Counted from the stretch's first letter, positions 22,603 to 35,655 are shown. The stretch is DNA of 64,000 nt from Diogma glabrata (GCA_963693315.1 OY856187.1:425995748-426059747), one strand, 5' to 3'. The notes: generated by a model from the sequence alone, not told the origin. Numbers and translations are program-made.

Positions 22603-24401
22603 ACTATTACATGTTAAGGGAGATTTCTTGTGTCAGACAGTAGACGAACTACGAGAAAAATAATTTACTTACAATCTAATACTTTCAATAGCTTATAGTT
22701 AAAGCAGCTGTTTAAATGAAAACTATTTTGATTAGCAAATTAAATTATGTTTCAGGAATTATAATAAAAGAGAGAATATTTAGATTCATTAAAAAAAAAA
22801 GTAGCAGTTTAAGGTTTTTTATCAGATAATACATTCTTTTATTGAGTTTTCCCATTCAGTACGAGCCTATCGGCATAATTCAAGATAACGTCCATTCCAA
22901 TTTTAATAATGTTACTTATAATGTTAAAATGCCAGTAAAGTTTAGTAAATGTAAAAAAATTGCAAAAAAAATTTTACTTAACTAAGCCGATATTTTGCAG
23001 AAGTTTTTTATACAAAAGGATGGTTCTTTAAAATAAGGCTTTTGAATCAACATTGTGTTTTAGCTCTTAATAAGGAGGGTCTCCGATATATTAAATGTTC
23101 TAATAATCTGTCGATTGTAGTATTAAAAAAAAGGCTTGGATGATGGCAAACTATTAATGATGCAAATTTTGATGGCTCAAACGAAAACAACTTATTAAAT
23201 GTGTGAATGTAAGTTAAGGGAAAGTTTCCTCCAAAAGTAAATTTTTTTCGTTTTATTTCGGATCCAATAAAAGTGTGCCATTTAAAATTTTTGTTTGTTT
23301 ATACATATTTTAAACTTCTTAGTCATTACATATTCTGGCATCAGTTTGTTTTAATAATAATTTAAAATAAATTTAATATTTTTGCTCTTTACAACTTTTT
23401 TAAATAATATTTTGTAACATATTTCAACCATAAATGGTCATTCTCAAACCTTTGAAAATATTGGAGATCAAACCATCATAATCATCGTTGTTTATTATAC
23501 AACTTAAGGACCAAACCATCATTATTTTAATTTATTTAAACAAATTAAAATTTTTTTAAAATCAATTTGTTATTTGATGTCCGCTTAAGTTTTTATTTAC
23601 TATATGTTGTATATAAAAGTGTAGATCATACACCATGAAAGACAAGTGCTCTGTCTTGTTGTGTATTTACAACTTTTCGCAAGACCACCATATAATTTGA
23701 CACTAAACACATTTGAAACTAAAAACTAACCAATTAAGTAAAACGAAAATTTTAAATTTGAGTATCCATCATAGTATGGAGTCTGTTTCTGTTTATATAT
23801 TTATTTGAAGTTATCGTAAATATCACTATTTCTTTGAAAACTACCACTGTTGCATTGTATTGTTCCCTTGGGAGGAAAAGAAACAATCCGTTCCCGCAAA
23901 TGAGAGTGCCAAATTGTACTTAATATACAACTTGTGCAATAAATAGTTTATTAGTAGCATTTTTCGCTGATTTTTGTCGGTGCCCATTTCTCGAAAATTC
24001 CGATGAAATTAAAATTTTGGCGTTTCTTGCTGATATATTATTTTTTGTTTTGATTGATTTTCTTGCACAAAAATTAAACTACGAAAAATTAACAAAACAA
24101 TTATTATTTGATTTTCAACACAATCTGTCGAAATTTACTCAAATTGCAGAGTAAATTGAAATTTTTTAGACGATTTGCATATATTCATTTTCAATTTCAT
24201 CGGAAAATGTGCCACGACAATAATAATACTTTAGATGTGGTTTAACGTATATGTTTAATAATTTATAAATTTATTTAATTAATTTTTATTTCACCTTCAA
24301 ACTCCTCTCAAGCTCTTTATTTATGAATCGATTTTTTACTTTACTGACTCAGTGAACCTACATTTTTTGACTGGATTTCACGTTAGTCAAATAATAGTAT
24401 A
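22603..24401. other. AT-rich sequence, no feature recognised
   Basis: No coding homology or clear repeat was seen. A TATAAAA-like string near 23614 has no downstream gene to support it. Confidence 0.4.
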
Positions 24402-24500
24402 TTATTTAATTAGGAGCTAAAGTGATACTTTTTGTGTTGAGTCTATTGTTTGACAATCATAGACGATACACAAAAAGTCACTTTAGCTCCGAATTGAATA
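24402..24500. repeat. Hairpin-forming repeat
   Basis: The left arm has GGAGCTAAAGTGA and TACTTTTTGTGT; the right arm has the inverted ACACAAAAAGTCACTTTAGC. The arms are about 40 bp around a loop of about 20 bp. Confidence 0.75.
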
Positions 24501-24504
24501 CACT

Positions 24505-25006
24505 ATTTTTTCGGCAAACGTTTAAATTTTTTATAAATATGAAATCAATGCATCAAAATTTTTATAATTATGAATTTTTATCGTCATAATTACTTCCAAA
24601 AAAGAGAAAAAACATTTAAGTTTGTATGAATAAAATTTTTTTATCAAAGTAGTCTTTTCAAAATTTCATAATCCAATTGAAATAGTTGTTATTTTGTTGT
24701 CATAGTTATACAATAATTTTAAATTTCATTATCCAAAGAAACTGTTTGTTATGTTATGTTGTCATAGTAACATACAATAATTCAAAATATCATAATCCAA
24801 TGGGAATCAACTTACTTTTTGTAGTCATAGTTATACAATTTGTTTGAAAAAGTAACAAAATAACAAATAACAAATGCTACTTTACAGCCGCCCCGTAGTA
24901 TAAAATAAAAATGGCGTTACTTTTGTAGCCGCAGTCAAAAAAGTAAGACTTTAACTAACTCCCTAGCGGCAGTAAAGTTAAACCTTACAGCCGTTTGCCG
25001 AAAAAA
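24505..25006. mobile_element. MITE with TTTTTTCGGCAAACG termini
   Basis: Perfect 15-bp inverted termini lie at 24505-24520 and 24992-25006. The interior carries three about 60-bp tandem units at 24661, 24721 and 24784, each with CATAATCCAA-like and GTCATAGTTATACAAT-like phrases. The right part is GC-richer (GCCGCCCCGTAG, CTAGCGGCAGTAAAG). The tandem unit resembles part of the fold-back element at 49651-50797, so the two are related. Confidence 0.72.
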
Positions 25007-25818
25007 TGTTTATTATAATATGCACCTTACTAAGCCTTGAAAATATTAGCGTCATTTGCTAATAAATAATGAAATGGAGTTTTATTTGAATTTTACTAAG
25101 GTTTTCTTTAATACTGTTGGTCTAGGCTAGACATTTGTTTTTATGAACATTGAAAATAAGCAAAACAAAATTAAAGTAAAGCTCGATTGGTGTTTTGAAT
25201 AGGTTATTTGAAGAAATTCAAAACTTTAAAAATAAAACTACTTTGCATTAATTAATCAATGAAACTCAAAAATTATATCCAGTGACAAAAATTATATCCC
25301 TCGAAAAAAGGGACGGGTCCTTTTAATCATACACTGAAAAAAACTACACGATAATATTTTTCTAACAACAGAATGAGGTTTATTTAAATTATGTTATATC
25401 CAATATAACAGTAGTTGAATAAAGGTAATAACTATTTCCCTGAAAAAATTTTCTTTGATCGTGAATTTTTCATTTTAGATTAATTAAAATATATTTTATT
25501 TTCACATAAATATTTCGTGTGATTGTCTCAACTGCATCGGTTTATAATTGTAGAGTTGTTGAAGCAATTTCGTGATGTCTCAACCTCAACTGCATTTCGA
25601 TTGGACATAGGGCATGTTTTTTTCATTGTAAAAATAAGTGTTTTTTTTTTAATTTTAGGCAAAAAAATGCATTTTTTATTAAAATATTTTTATTTTATAC
25701 TTCAAAACTAAAAAACGATATCTTTTTTGCATAACTCATTTAAAATAACAAAATTAATTAAACGGTAGAGTATTTTGGATTCATTATTTAAAAAAAAACA
25801 TATTTAACCACATAAAAC
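25007..25818. other. AT-rich sequence, no feature recognised
   Basis: The small ORF at 25523-25711 has no support. A phrase like GTCTCAACTGCAT occurs twice near 25523-25595, perhaps a local duplication. Confidence 0.4.
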
Positions 25819-26000
25819 ACTAATTTTTTTATATGTATATGAATTAATTTTCTACCTATCGATTTCTACAGCTATGCTGTCATTGTCAAGGTTTTTACCA
25901 AACTTAGTTTAGAAAATACCTTGACGATGACAGCATGGCATACAAACGTAGAAATCGATATCTAGAAAATAAATTCATGTATATATATCAAAAATTTAGT
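25819..26000. mobile_element. 182-bp palindromic MITE
   Basis: The two halves are inverted copies: ACTAATTTTTTTATATGTAT at the left end and the complementary ATATATATCA-AAAATTTAGT at the right. Shared inner blocks are CGATTTCTAC, GCTATGCTGTCAT and GTCAAGGT-TTT. No coding sequence. Confidence 0.75.
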
Positions 26001-27098
26001 GATTCATTATAATTTGTTGTAATTATTCATGGATTAATTTAAGGATTAATTAAGTTTTAGTTTTTTTGTCGATTTTAAGCTCGATTTAAGTTGATTTTTT
26101 TCGTAGTTTTGAGTTTTATATCGATATAATCGACTAACTTTACTAATTTTTAGAAACAATTAAAAAAACAATTAACACAAACTGATTGAATAAATATTTA
26201 TCAATATTTAGGTGGAAATCCTAACGAAAATAAATACAAACTAAAGTAAAAAAAATAATTAAAATTTTAAAATTCGGAGCTCTAGATATTTAAAGATGAT
26301 CAATGTTTTTCTTCTTCTGTCAAGATTTCGGACATTGTCGTCTGAAAACAATAACTTTTTTTTCTTATTATAAAAGATAAAAACAATTTTCAAATTCAAT
26401 TCAAATCATATTTTAGTCAAATTTTTACTACATAAAAGTAAACGCTTCGTCATTTTTAGCCCTACTGGTAGGAAACTTTACAAAAGACAGTAATAGATCA
26501 TTACCAAGTTTTAAAGGTCAGAAATTGAAATCCAAAAAGTTTGTTTTTTGAAATAAAAGTTAAACATAGGTACGTCGAAAATACGTCATCTACGATTATC
26601 TCAATTTTAATAGAGATATAGACAGTACAAAGCGCATTAGAACTTAAAAGTATGTGAGAGTATCTGTATGACTTTATAATACCAAACGCTTTTGATTGAC
26701 AATATGTATATGTAATTGTAAAAATTATAGATTGAGTTGCAGGTTAATGCTTTTGTTAATAATTTAATGTGTTATTATAACAAACTTAAGTTATCTATAT
26801 TATGATGGGATTTTTTGATATTTTTTCTCTTTGATGCGGAATAAAATTTTTCAAGAAGTTTCATAGTGTCAATAAACTTAAAAATATTTTTAAGTAGTTT
26901 ATTGTGCAATTATTGTTCTATCAAGGGATGTATACTGTCAACAATTGCTTGTTAACATGTAATAATTTTACCAATTCACTTAAATTCATTTTCGAGTCTC
27001 AATTAGATACATAATTCAATCGATTATATCTCATATTATTTAACTTATAGAATGTTTTTCAACTTATCAATCAACTTTCAACTTTTCAACTTATCAGA
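26001..27098. other. AT-rich sequence, no feature recognised
   Basis: No gene was recognised. The segment ends with a CAACTTATCA-rich run that provides the target duplication of the next element. Confidence 0.4.
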
Positions 27099-27519
27099 CG
27101 TTGTGCTGATTCTTTCTACAAGTGGGGAATTTCAGAGTCCCCTCAATGTGACTGCGAAGTTCCACAACAAACCAAAAAACACATTGCAACTGTGTGTTCA
27201 CTTCGACGATACAATGGCGTCATCTCAGACATCCAATTGGCAACTCCCGATGTAGTAGCATGGATAGACTCACTCGATGTAAACATCTAATAAATTCGTT
27301 CAAATATACTGCCCAATGTTCAAATATTTTAATATTTTTTTTTATTTTTATTTTTAGCTAAAAGACGCGCAATCAAATTTATTGTATGCTCATTTAATGT
27401 GTATTCATGTTTTGTTTTATGTAGATTTCATAGGAAAATCTATCTATTTTAAGTTTTTTTTGTTTTATTTTTGTTTTTAATGTGTCACAACAAAAACCAT
27501 ACGCTAAATAAAAAAAAAC
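27099..27519 (+). mobile_element. 5'-truncated LINE tail, copy A
   Basis: The ORF2 C-terminus is open at 27102-27290 and reads CADSFYKWGISESPQCDCE, then a histidine-cysteine knuckle (KKHIATVC) and DVVAWIDSLDVNI before TAA at 27288-27290. About 230 bp of 3' UTR follow, ending in CATACGCTAAATAAAAAAAA. The flanks carry a 9-bp direct repeat AACTTATCA (27088-27096 and 27517-27525), consistent with target-primed insertion. A homologous tail lies in inverse orientation at 56951-57350. The ORF annotated from 27052 is a wrong-frame reading. Confidence 0.82.
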
Positions 27520-27525
27520 TTATCA

Positions 27526-28659
27526 ATCATATTTACTGAGTTAATTGGACCAACGGTTTTGATTATTGCTTATTAAAGTATTGCTTAACATTACCTTAAC
27601 CTAACTTTGAATCTTAAAAGAGAAGTTTGTAATATTAAATTACGATTAATAGTTTATTTTCATCTTCCAACTTTTTTATTCTTTGTAGCTCTTAAAACTA
27701 TAATACTTAATACTTATTCCGATAATCTTATATTCCTTATTTTCTAAAACCGTCAAAAAACTTAGGTAATCAAACTCTATTTTTATAATTGGTACATGAA
27801 TAATGACATGACCTCATCAATAATTATTTTCAAAGTATTCAATACTGATGAATTTATTTGATCACAGTCACAAACATTCCAATGTATGACCTAACTGTAA
27901 AATATGTAAAACGCCGATGATCCATCCACTATAAAAATGTAAATCACCAAAAATCTTAATATTTTTTTAAGAAAGAGAAAACAAAATACAATTTGTTGGC
28001 AAACGTTAAGATCATCTTTATCAAATCTAATTTAAATTTTATGATTAATTCTGTGAGAAATATTTTTCGTTCAATGCATATAAGAAAAACGCAACCGTAT
28101 GAAAATCTTGTAATTTACGAAAAAACAGTCTTTACTAAAGATTTTTGAACTTATTCAAAAAGTTTAAAAAAAAAATATTTTGTTCGCTATTCGTGCGTCA
28201 AGCAAATAAATACATACATCATACATCATATCATATTAAAAACCATTCTTCTACTGCCCCATTGAATAAATATATAAGGAAGATTAATTATGTGTGGCTA
28301 CAGTGCTACACACAAATTATTTAGAGTATCTGATTTGCATATCTATGCGTTCCTCATCCATGACATTTGAAATATTCCGTTTTGTATTTTAAAATAAAAT
28401 GATTAAAAAAAAATCATAAAATGATTATTTAATTTTATATTTTATTACCCTACATAAATGTAATTTTTGAAAATCCATCGTTGTCAAAACAAATGTCAAA
28501 CGCTGTTACAGCCAAATATAAGGTGTTCTAAAAGTAATTCAATACTATTAAAATTTGTGTTATGAAATTAAAAACATTTATTATTTGGAAATATAAGGCA
28601 ATATTTTATTCAAACATATTAGGTTTTTAAATTTAAGTGTAACATTTATTATTCTTTTA
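27526..28659. other. AT-rich sequence, no feature recognised
   Basis: I see nothing that can be supported here. Confidence 0.4.
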
Positions 28660-29145
28660 TAGTCCCTGGGCCCACGCCGATTTCATGTGATGATTACCAC
28701 ATATTTTACACTTCGTGAGGCGCCTGTTCTTGACGAGTCTGAAAACTTTTGTCCTGCCATTTTTCTCGATTCGGCCGCTTTTTCGTTTGGCAAGTTCCGG
28801 AAAATGCCGATTACCCAGGATCTTGTAATTTTTTTTTGCTATGGGGGTTGGAAATTCGATTTTGACCTCGTGTTCAAGCTTGTCCGTTAGCTTGTCCGAC
28901 AAAAATTTGTCTGCAATTATCTAGTCCGACAACCCAAACGTATACCAAAATTTCAGTTGTCGGACTCGACAATAGCAGACACATTTTTGTCGGATAAGCT
29001 TACCCTTGTGTTCTAAAACAAATTTCCAACCCCCCACAGTTAAAAAAACAAATGTGGTAGCAAATTTACAAGATCGCGGGCAATGGGATTTTTCGATAAA
29101 ATATGTGGCAATCATCACATGAAATCGGCACGGGCCCAGAGACTA
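28660..29145. mobile_element. 486-bp MITE, nearly full-length palindrome
   Basis: Long inverted arms (about 28660-28915 and 28925-29145) begin with TAGTCCCTGGGCCCACGCCG and end with the matching CGGCACGGGCCCAGAGACTA. Other shared blocks are TTTCATGTGATGATT and TTGTCGGA. If the outermost TA is the target site, this fits a Tc1/mariner-type MITE. The three short ORFs here (28657-29118) are mutual shadows of the palindrome and not genes. Confidence 0.82.
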
Positions 29146-31240
29146 TTATTTGTTTTGAAAATATAAATATACAAATTGTAAGCAGTACCACCCAACTAGA
29201 ATACAAACACTATCAAACTTCACCAATACTAAAAATTAGATGCTTCACTCAAAAAGTCAAGTTACTCTTCCTTAGATATTTATTCAATGTTTTGCCCTTG
29301 ACATATGACATCATTCGTCCGCAACTATTCATCATTCTTTTAATAAAAGAATGCTCTTGCCAACAATCAATAAAATGAACTGGTTTATGGTAAGAACTCC
29401 TTAAATACGTAGCGTCATACACAAGTTAAAATATCAGTATTAGTTCTAGAAATAATTTGGTAATACGTATGAACAATTTTAATTTTAAATGCCTAAGTAT
29501 TTTCAATTATAAATATTGCTTGATGATGTTCTGTTTGCACTGTTGTGAACTGATGAGATTTTTATTTCTAAAGCCTTGACATAATTTTAAATATAGAATT
29601 GTTGTAAATACGAATTTTTATTTTGAATGGAATTGAACCAAAACAAAGTGAAAATAATATGCATTTATCAGCCAAATGTAATAAACCAGTGTTTATGTTA
29701 AACCAACTAATATAATAGTTCCAAACATTCGTTTATTTTGCTTCATTTTAAGTGATAGGCAAGAAGGTTAGAATAGAATCACCATGGCATTTCAAAGGCA
29801 TATGTATAAAGAGAGTAAGTGTAGGAAGAGTTCCATCATGTTTTTTATAACGCATTAGCTTTATAAATTACTTACACAAACCAATTCTTAAGATATATGT
29901 TTATAAACGTCAATTAACGAAAACAAATGCTATCAAGGAAAGGTAAGAGCATGCAGTTGTTAATTATTGTTCGTAAGTTTTAAATTGTATGTATTTTTAT
30001 ACTTTGACCTTTAAAATGTTTTTGTAACTCGTTTAAATTCAGTACAGGAATATAAAATTTTGCTATTAAAATGAATGCGATAATTATTATTGTTACTTAT
30101 GATTTGTTCATAAAATATCATACAAATATGAACATCACGACTGAAGGAGATATTTAAAATTAAAGTTAAACAATTTTCTTATTTATTATATAGTATTACT
30201 TCAAATTGCGAACAGGTATGTAATATGTATATGTTCCTTAAGTAATGAATTAGAATGCAGTGTCATATTATAAACGTATTTTCGTTTTTCAACGAAATCT
30301 GCGGTTGTTATTATAAGCTTCCATCGGGTAAAACAACTAAAGATGAACAAATAAGCTACTATATAAACGAATATATCCTTTTAAAATTCAATCAAACGGT
30401 TTAAGTTGTGAATCAGGAAGAATTACTTTAATATTAAACCGTGGTACTCGGTATTTCATATCAAGTTCTTACTTTTCGTAAGTAGGGGTAACTTTTTAAA
30501 CTTTTCCAAAAACAATGTAAAATATTCAGTTTGTTAAAGTTTGCATTGATTAAGCTGGTTCTCAGTCTGAGTCTCAAAGATTAAATGTCACCGTTAAAAT
30601 AAAATCCTGATTACCAAGTAATACGTATTAATAGATTGATCAATATGACTTAATGGAAAAGCGATTAAAAACTTAAAACTGTAAAGCCTGCTCATAAAAA
30701 CCTGTCTGCAAGAATATGAAATATCACATATTACTATACTGGCTCAGAACTTTAAAACTCGTACTATAAAACAAAACAGAACCATTAGAAAATTATAGGA
30801 ACACATCACTCTGGCATTGATAAAATTCAGCTTTATTTTAACTGCCAATCATTAATGTATTCTAATCGTATAGGAGATAAAATATGAAAAATGGAATAAT
30901 TTTTTGGTTTTGAATAAATTTAAAAATTTAATTTTAAATAATAAATCTATATAATCAAGATCCAGGAATTTCCCAGATTCACTAGAATATATGAATTGCA
31001 ATAACTAATATCTTTTTTCGTTTGATTAAAAGTAATGCCTATAATTAATCAAACTGACAATTACAGTAATAACAATAGTGAAAATTAAAATCAAAGTTAA
31101 AACTGTAAACTCATGTAATATAATAATACGTTTCGAGCTGTTAGATATAATTGATTTATAGCATCGTTTCGTGATCATTGCTGTCAATCACATTCATAAA
31201 TGCTTATGGTTTAGCTTTTAAAATAAATATTGTTTATTAC
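29146..31240. other. AT-rich sequence, no feature recognised
   Basis: No domain, repeat pair or exon with credible splice sites was recognised; the 91-codon ORF at 29103-29378 starts inside the MITE and is not credible. Confidence 0.4.
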
Positions 31241-32393
31241 TTCGGTCTGAAAGACCTAAGTATTACAATCATGAGCCAAAAGTGAAATTCTTACCACCAC
31301 TTTTTTGGCATTTCTCGACGTTTAAGGACCTACTGATTCTAAAAAAGCAAAAAAAAATGTATATCTGTCTGCCGGCCGGCCGCCCGGCCGTCATTACCTA
31401 CGCTGCAGGGAAAACCGCTGGAGGGATTTCAAAACTTTTTTTCTAAAATAGGTATACTCAAGGGACAAGTTCGAAAGAATGCTGTGTTGGATAACTGTAC
31501 CGGAAGTGTGTCGAAAAATCATTATGTGTGTCAAAAATAGCAAATTTTCATATTTTTTGCTTAAAAAACGTTCATTTTAAGTGATTACGAGTAGGAACAT
31601 TAAATTTGGAGAAATCTTGATGGTAGGCATGGGTATGTGAGACCAAAAACTAGATTATTGCATTATAAGTTTGTCAAAAAAATGTTGTCAAGTGTGTCAA
31701 AAGAAAGATTTTTATTTATTTTTTTACCCAATTTTTTGAAAAAAAATAAAATTAATTAATTGTATGAAATGAAATTTAATTATTATTATTAAGAATTATG
31801 GCATTATAAGTTTGTCCAAAAAATGTTGTCAAGTGTGTCAAAAGAAAGATTTTTTATTTATTTTTTTAACCCAATTTTTGGAAAAAAATAAAATTACTTT
31901 TTTGTTTGAAATGAAATTTTATTACTATTATAGAGAATTATGGCATTATAAGTTTGTCAAAAAAATAATGTCAAGTGTGTCAAAAAATGATTTCATTTAT
32001 TTTTTAGTCAACTTTTTGGAAAAAAAATTGTAGCTATTTTATGACGTGTATGTAATTAAAAATGAAATTGGACATGGAAATTTTTGAATTTGTTATAGAT
32101 TTTGAAATATTTTTGGAATTTTGAAAACAGTTTGTATTTTTGATCAAATTTCAAAATTCTAAAAATATTCCAAAAATTCTTACGAAATCAAAAATTAAAA
32201 CTTTTTCCAAAATTCTAAAAATATTGCAAAAATTATTACAAAATAATATTTTTTGCAATATTTTTAGATTGGTTAAAATTGTTTGGGTTCTTCGGTGCCA
32301 ATGGTTAGTTTTTTGTTGTTTAATAAAACATAATCTATTTTATTAAATTTGCGAGATGTTATTTATTGATTTTAATTATTTTTTCCTAATTAA

Positions 32394-32424
32394 TTTCGTT
32401 TGCTATATTTGCAAACTTCTTCAG
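32394..32424 (-). ncRNA. Hammerhead-ribozyme-like core, left Penelope copy
   Basis: On the minus strand: CUGAAGA, an extra A, a perfect 6-bp stem GUUUGC/GCAAAC with a 7-nt loop, then GAAA. This is the invariant CUGANGA / stem II / GAAA core. Penelope-like elements are known to carry hammerhead motifs. Stem III can be drawn (UUAAUUA with UAAUUAA), but the A15.1-U16.1 pair and stem I are not convincing, and the extra A before stem II is unusual. Confidence 0.5.
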
Positions 32425-33342
32425 AGGAATTACTGTTTAATTACAAAAAATTTTATCCTTTAGCAAAAGTTTTTACACATTAATTAATAGATAAATTACT
32501 TACATTTAAAATCCTTAAAAATAATATATTTATGTTGTATTATAAAATACAACACAAAATGCACAACAAAAAACATTAAGTTTTATGAGATAGTTTAAAA
32601 ATTTAAAAAATTAGCTATTTAATTGTCAGAAATCTGTAAAATTTTTAATTATATTTTATTTATACTATGTTGGGTTTTTTCAATTTATAATGGATTCTTA
32701 TTTTTTAAAAGGAAGAATGACTTGTAAATTTGACAATTATTAAATACGCGTTAATGACTAATTATTGGGATAGTATAGCTTATTTATCGGTTTGAATTAC
32801 TACAATTTTGTAATATGTTTTGCTCAATAATTACTCGATGGTTAAAAAAGAGATGGCATTCATTTTTATCCAGTGAAAATTATATTAGTTTGTCAGTTTA
32901 GATATGTTATTGTTACCATATCTTTCTGTTAATTGAGATTCCAACCAACAAAATCAACTTAAAAATCGTTATTTTCATTTATGTATTTTGAATCAAACTA
33001 AAGAATTCTTAATCAGTTAATTGTGTTTTGCCAAATTCTAATATTTATGTGAGTGTTCGAATTATTTTATTAATGAAATATTGTTAAGTAAAAAGCAGAT
33101 AAAAAGCTATATGTAAATAATTGAATTGTTGTCAAGTGTTTTTAGTTATTGCTTTCAGTAAAATGAAATTGAGTAGAAAAATTCTTTTTATTTTATAAAG
33201 ATCTAGTTAACCGAATTTTCTAAAAGTTATTGTAAATGATTGTAATGAATAGATTGAAAATAAAAAGATCAAAGAATGTCTAAAATTATTGATGTTATGT
33301 TTATATATGTGTTTTGTTTTTATGACTTAATTTCATGTCTTG

Positions 33343-35637
33343 TTATTGTCCTTGAACAGATAGAATAGCAGAATATATGGTGGATAGATTATCCGTGTCA
33401 CTACGTAGATTAACGGCATTATTTTGGGTTAATATGTGGCAAGCTTCTAATATTAATCGTTTCTTAAAATTGGACTGTTTACCTAGTATTTTGTAGTTGC
33501 TAAAGTCAAATTTGTGTTGTTTTTCTCTTGCATGAGATGCAAGTGCAGATTTGAATGGAGAGTTGGGTGATGTCATATTGTTTATTGGTAGTGTGGAAAG
33601 AGACGAGGAAGGAGTTGATGGTTTCGGTCTGGAATCTCTTTCGTGATCTTTGATACGGTCACTCAAATGCCTTCCTGTTTGACCGACATAGTTACCAACA
33701 CAATCCAAACACGGAATGTTATATATGACGTTAGATTGTTGTAATGGAGGGATTTTATCTTTTATATTACTGAAGACAGAATCTAACTTTATATGATTTT
33801 TGAAAGTAATGTGTGTGTTGATGTTATTGTTTTTAAACATTTTATTAAGGTTTTCCGAAAGACCTTGAATGTACAGCATACTGCAAAATTGTTTGTTGTT
33901 ATTATCTTCGGGTGGAGGGGTAATAACAATTCTTATTAGTTCACCATTGAGAAACCGAAGCTTATTACCGATCATCATATCAATCAAGCTGGTAGGATAA
34001 TTATTTTTGGTTAAAATCTTTTTGATTATTTCGATGTTTTGATTCCAGAAAGATTGGTCACTTAATGTAAATACTCTATGAAGTAATCCTGAGATGGTAG
34101 CTTTTTTGTATTTAAATGCATGATATGAGTGATAATTTAATAGTCGATCTGTGGAAGTAGGTTTCTGATACCAATTTGTTATTATATTATCATTATCTGA
34201 ATTTTTAATTAGTAAAACATCCAGGAATGGTAATTGATTGTTTTTCTCTATTTCAAAAGTAAATTGTAATTTATGATGATATGAATTTAAACTATTTAAT
34301 ACAGTATTAATATGGTGTTCTAGAAGCATACTTATACAGTCATCAACATATTTTTTGAAAAACGGAATGGGGATATCGATTTTATGTATTGTTTCTTTTA
34401 TTAAATCATCCATTACAATATTGGCCAATATAGGAGATAAAGGATTTCCCATAGCACAACCGAATTTTTGTTTATAAAAAATATTTTGGTATTTAAAATA
34501 ATTACATTTAATTACACAGAAGTTTATAGTATTAAGAAATGTATCCTTGGGTATATTAGTGAATGTTTCTATCAAGGGCCAATTTTTATTTATAATTTGA
34601 ATCACCAGATCTATGGGGATATTTGTGAATAGGCTTATGACGTCGAACGAGATAAATTTATGATTGACAGGAACTTTGACGGTTGAAATAAATTTTTTAA
34701 AATCATACGAATTTTGAATATTTATGTTATCTTTATCAATTATATTAGATAATATGTTTCCTATGTATTTGGATAGATTGTATGAAGGTGAGTTTATTGA
34801 TGATACTATAGGTCGGAGTGGAAATCCTTCTTTGTGACATTTTGGGTTACCATATATTCTTGGACAATTAGCGTTGTTAGTGTATAATTGTTTTTTGGTT
34901 TTTAAATCAATATATCCAGTACCTTTATTGTATAGAAGATTGACTAATTTATTATTTTCATTTTGGAGTGTGTTTATAGGATCAGATCTTATGATAGTGT
35001 AAGTTTCATTATCGTTCAGTAAATTTTTTATTTTTTGATCATAATCACTTCTAGACATTGCAACTGTAATGTTGCCTTTGTCAGAAGAGGTAATAATGAT
35101 GTCTTGGTTGTTTTTCAAATATTCTCTAGTCAATTTGTATAGATGAAGGATATGTCGTTTAGTTTTATCAAATTCATTCATATTTTTAATTTTTAGAAAA
35201 TTTGAGAAAATGTTGATGGCATTATTTCGTAAAATGTTTTGTGTATTTGTGTCTTGTACTGTTAGTATGATATATTCTACATCTGATACTATTTCTTTTA
35301 TTGGAATTAATTTTGGTGGGACTGGAATTGAAAACTTTGGACCAAGGCTAGTCAAAGCTTGGACTTCGTAAGGGATAACTTTGTTTGTGAGATTTTTGAA
35401 ATAATTTTCGTTGAAATTTAAGTTAATTGACATTGCTTGTTGTCTGGATAAGTGATCAAATTTATTTTTGTGTTTAAGATTGTAATATTGATATTTGGAA
35501 AGAAAAAATATATTTTGAAATCTATAAAATTCATTGATAATCTGACAATCAAACGGGTTATTATTGTGTATATCATTTCTTAATTTTCTAATAGACTTTT
35601 CAATGATTGTTATATTGTTGATAATGAAAGAAAGAGT
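33343..35637 (-). CDS. Penelope-like reverse transcriptase with GIY-YIG endonuclease
   Basis: This is the single protein of a Penelope-like element: a telomerase-related RT followed by a GIY-YIG nuclease, acting in target-primed integration. The frame is open without a break from 35637 to the TAA at 33343. The first Met is at 35433 (696 residues), but coding similarity continues upstream (KHKNKFDHLSRQQ precedes that Met), so the true N-terminus is cut off at the inversion junction. Counted from that Met: RPIVSSINSPSYNLSKYIG (about 206-224), SFDVISLFTNIP (about 261-272), CAMGNPLSPILANIVMDD (about 326-343), catalytic YVDD (about 365-368), PFLDVLLI (about 404-411), and the nuclease with the CLDC pair and YVGQTGRHLSDRIKDHE (about 587-603). 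All key RT and nuclease motifs seem present. Confidence 0.93.
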   Translation of the reverse strand, partial: TLSFIINNITIIEKSIRKLRNDIHNNNPFDCQIINEFYRFQNIFFLSKYQYYNLKHKNKFDHLSRQQAMSINLNFNENYFKNLTNKVIPYEVQALTSLGPKFSIPVPPKLIPIKEIVSDVEYIILTVQDTNTQNILRNNAINIFSNFLKIKNMNEFDKTKRHILHLYKLTREYLKNNQDIIITSSDKGNITVAMSRSDYDQKIKNLLNDNETYTIIRSDPINTLQNENNKLVNLLYNKGTGYIDLKTKKQLYTNNANCPRIYGNPKCHKEGFPLRPIVSSINSPSYNLSKYIGNILSNIIDKDNINIQNSYDFKKFISTVKVPVNHKFISFDVISLFTNIPIDLVIQIINKNWPLIETFTNIPKDTFLNTINFCVIKCNYFKYQNIFYKQKFGCAMGNPLSPILANIVMDDLIKETIHKIDIPIPFFKKYVDDCISMLLEHHINTVLNSLNSYHHKLQFTFEIEKNNQLPFLDVLLIKNSDNDNIITNWYQKPTSTDRLLNYHSYHAFKYKKATISGLLHRVFTLSDQSFWNQNIEIIKKILTKNNYPTSLIDMMIGNKLRFLNGELIRIVITPPPEDNNNKQFCSMLYIQGLSENLNKMFKNNNINTHITFKNHIKLDSVFSNIKDKIPPLQQSNVIYNIPCLDCVGNYVGQTGRHLSDRIKDHERDSRPKPSTPSSSLSTLPINNMTSPNSPFKSALASHAREKQHKFDFSNYKILGKQSNFKKRLILEACHILTQNNAVNLRSDTDNLSTIYSAILSVQGQ

Positions 35638-35655
35638 TTATTAAATTTAGAAATT

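Noticed and set aside
28657..29118. Three ORFs of 65-81 codons
   Set aside because: They lie within one palindromic MITE and are readings of its inverted arms on both strands.
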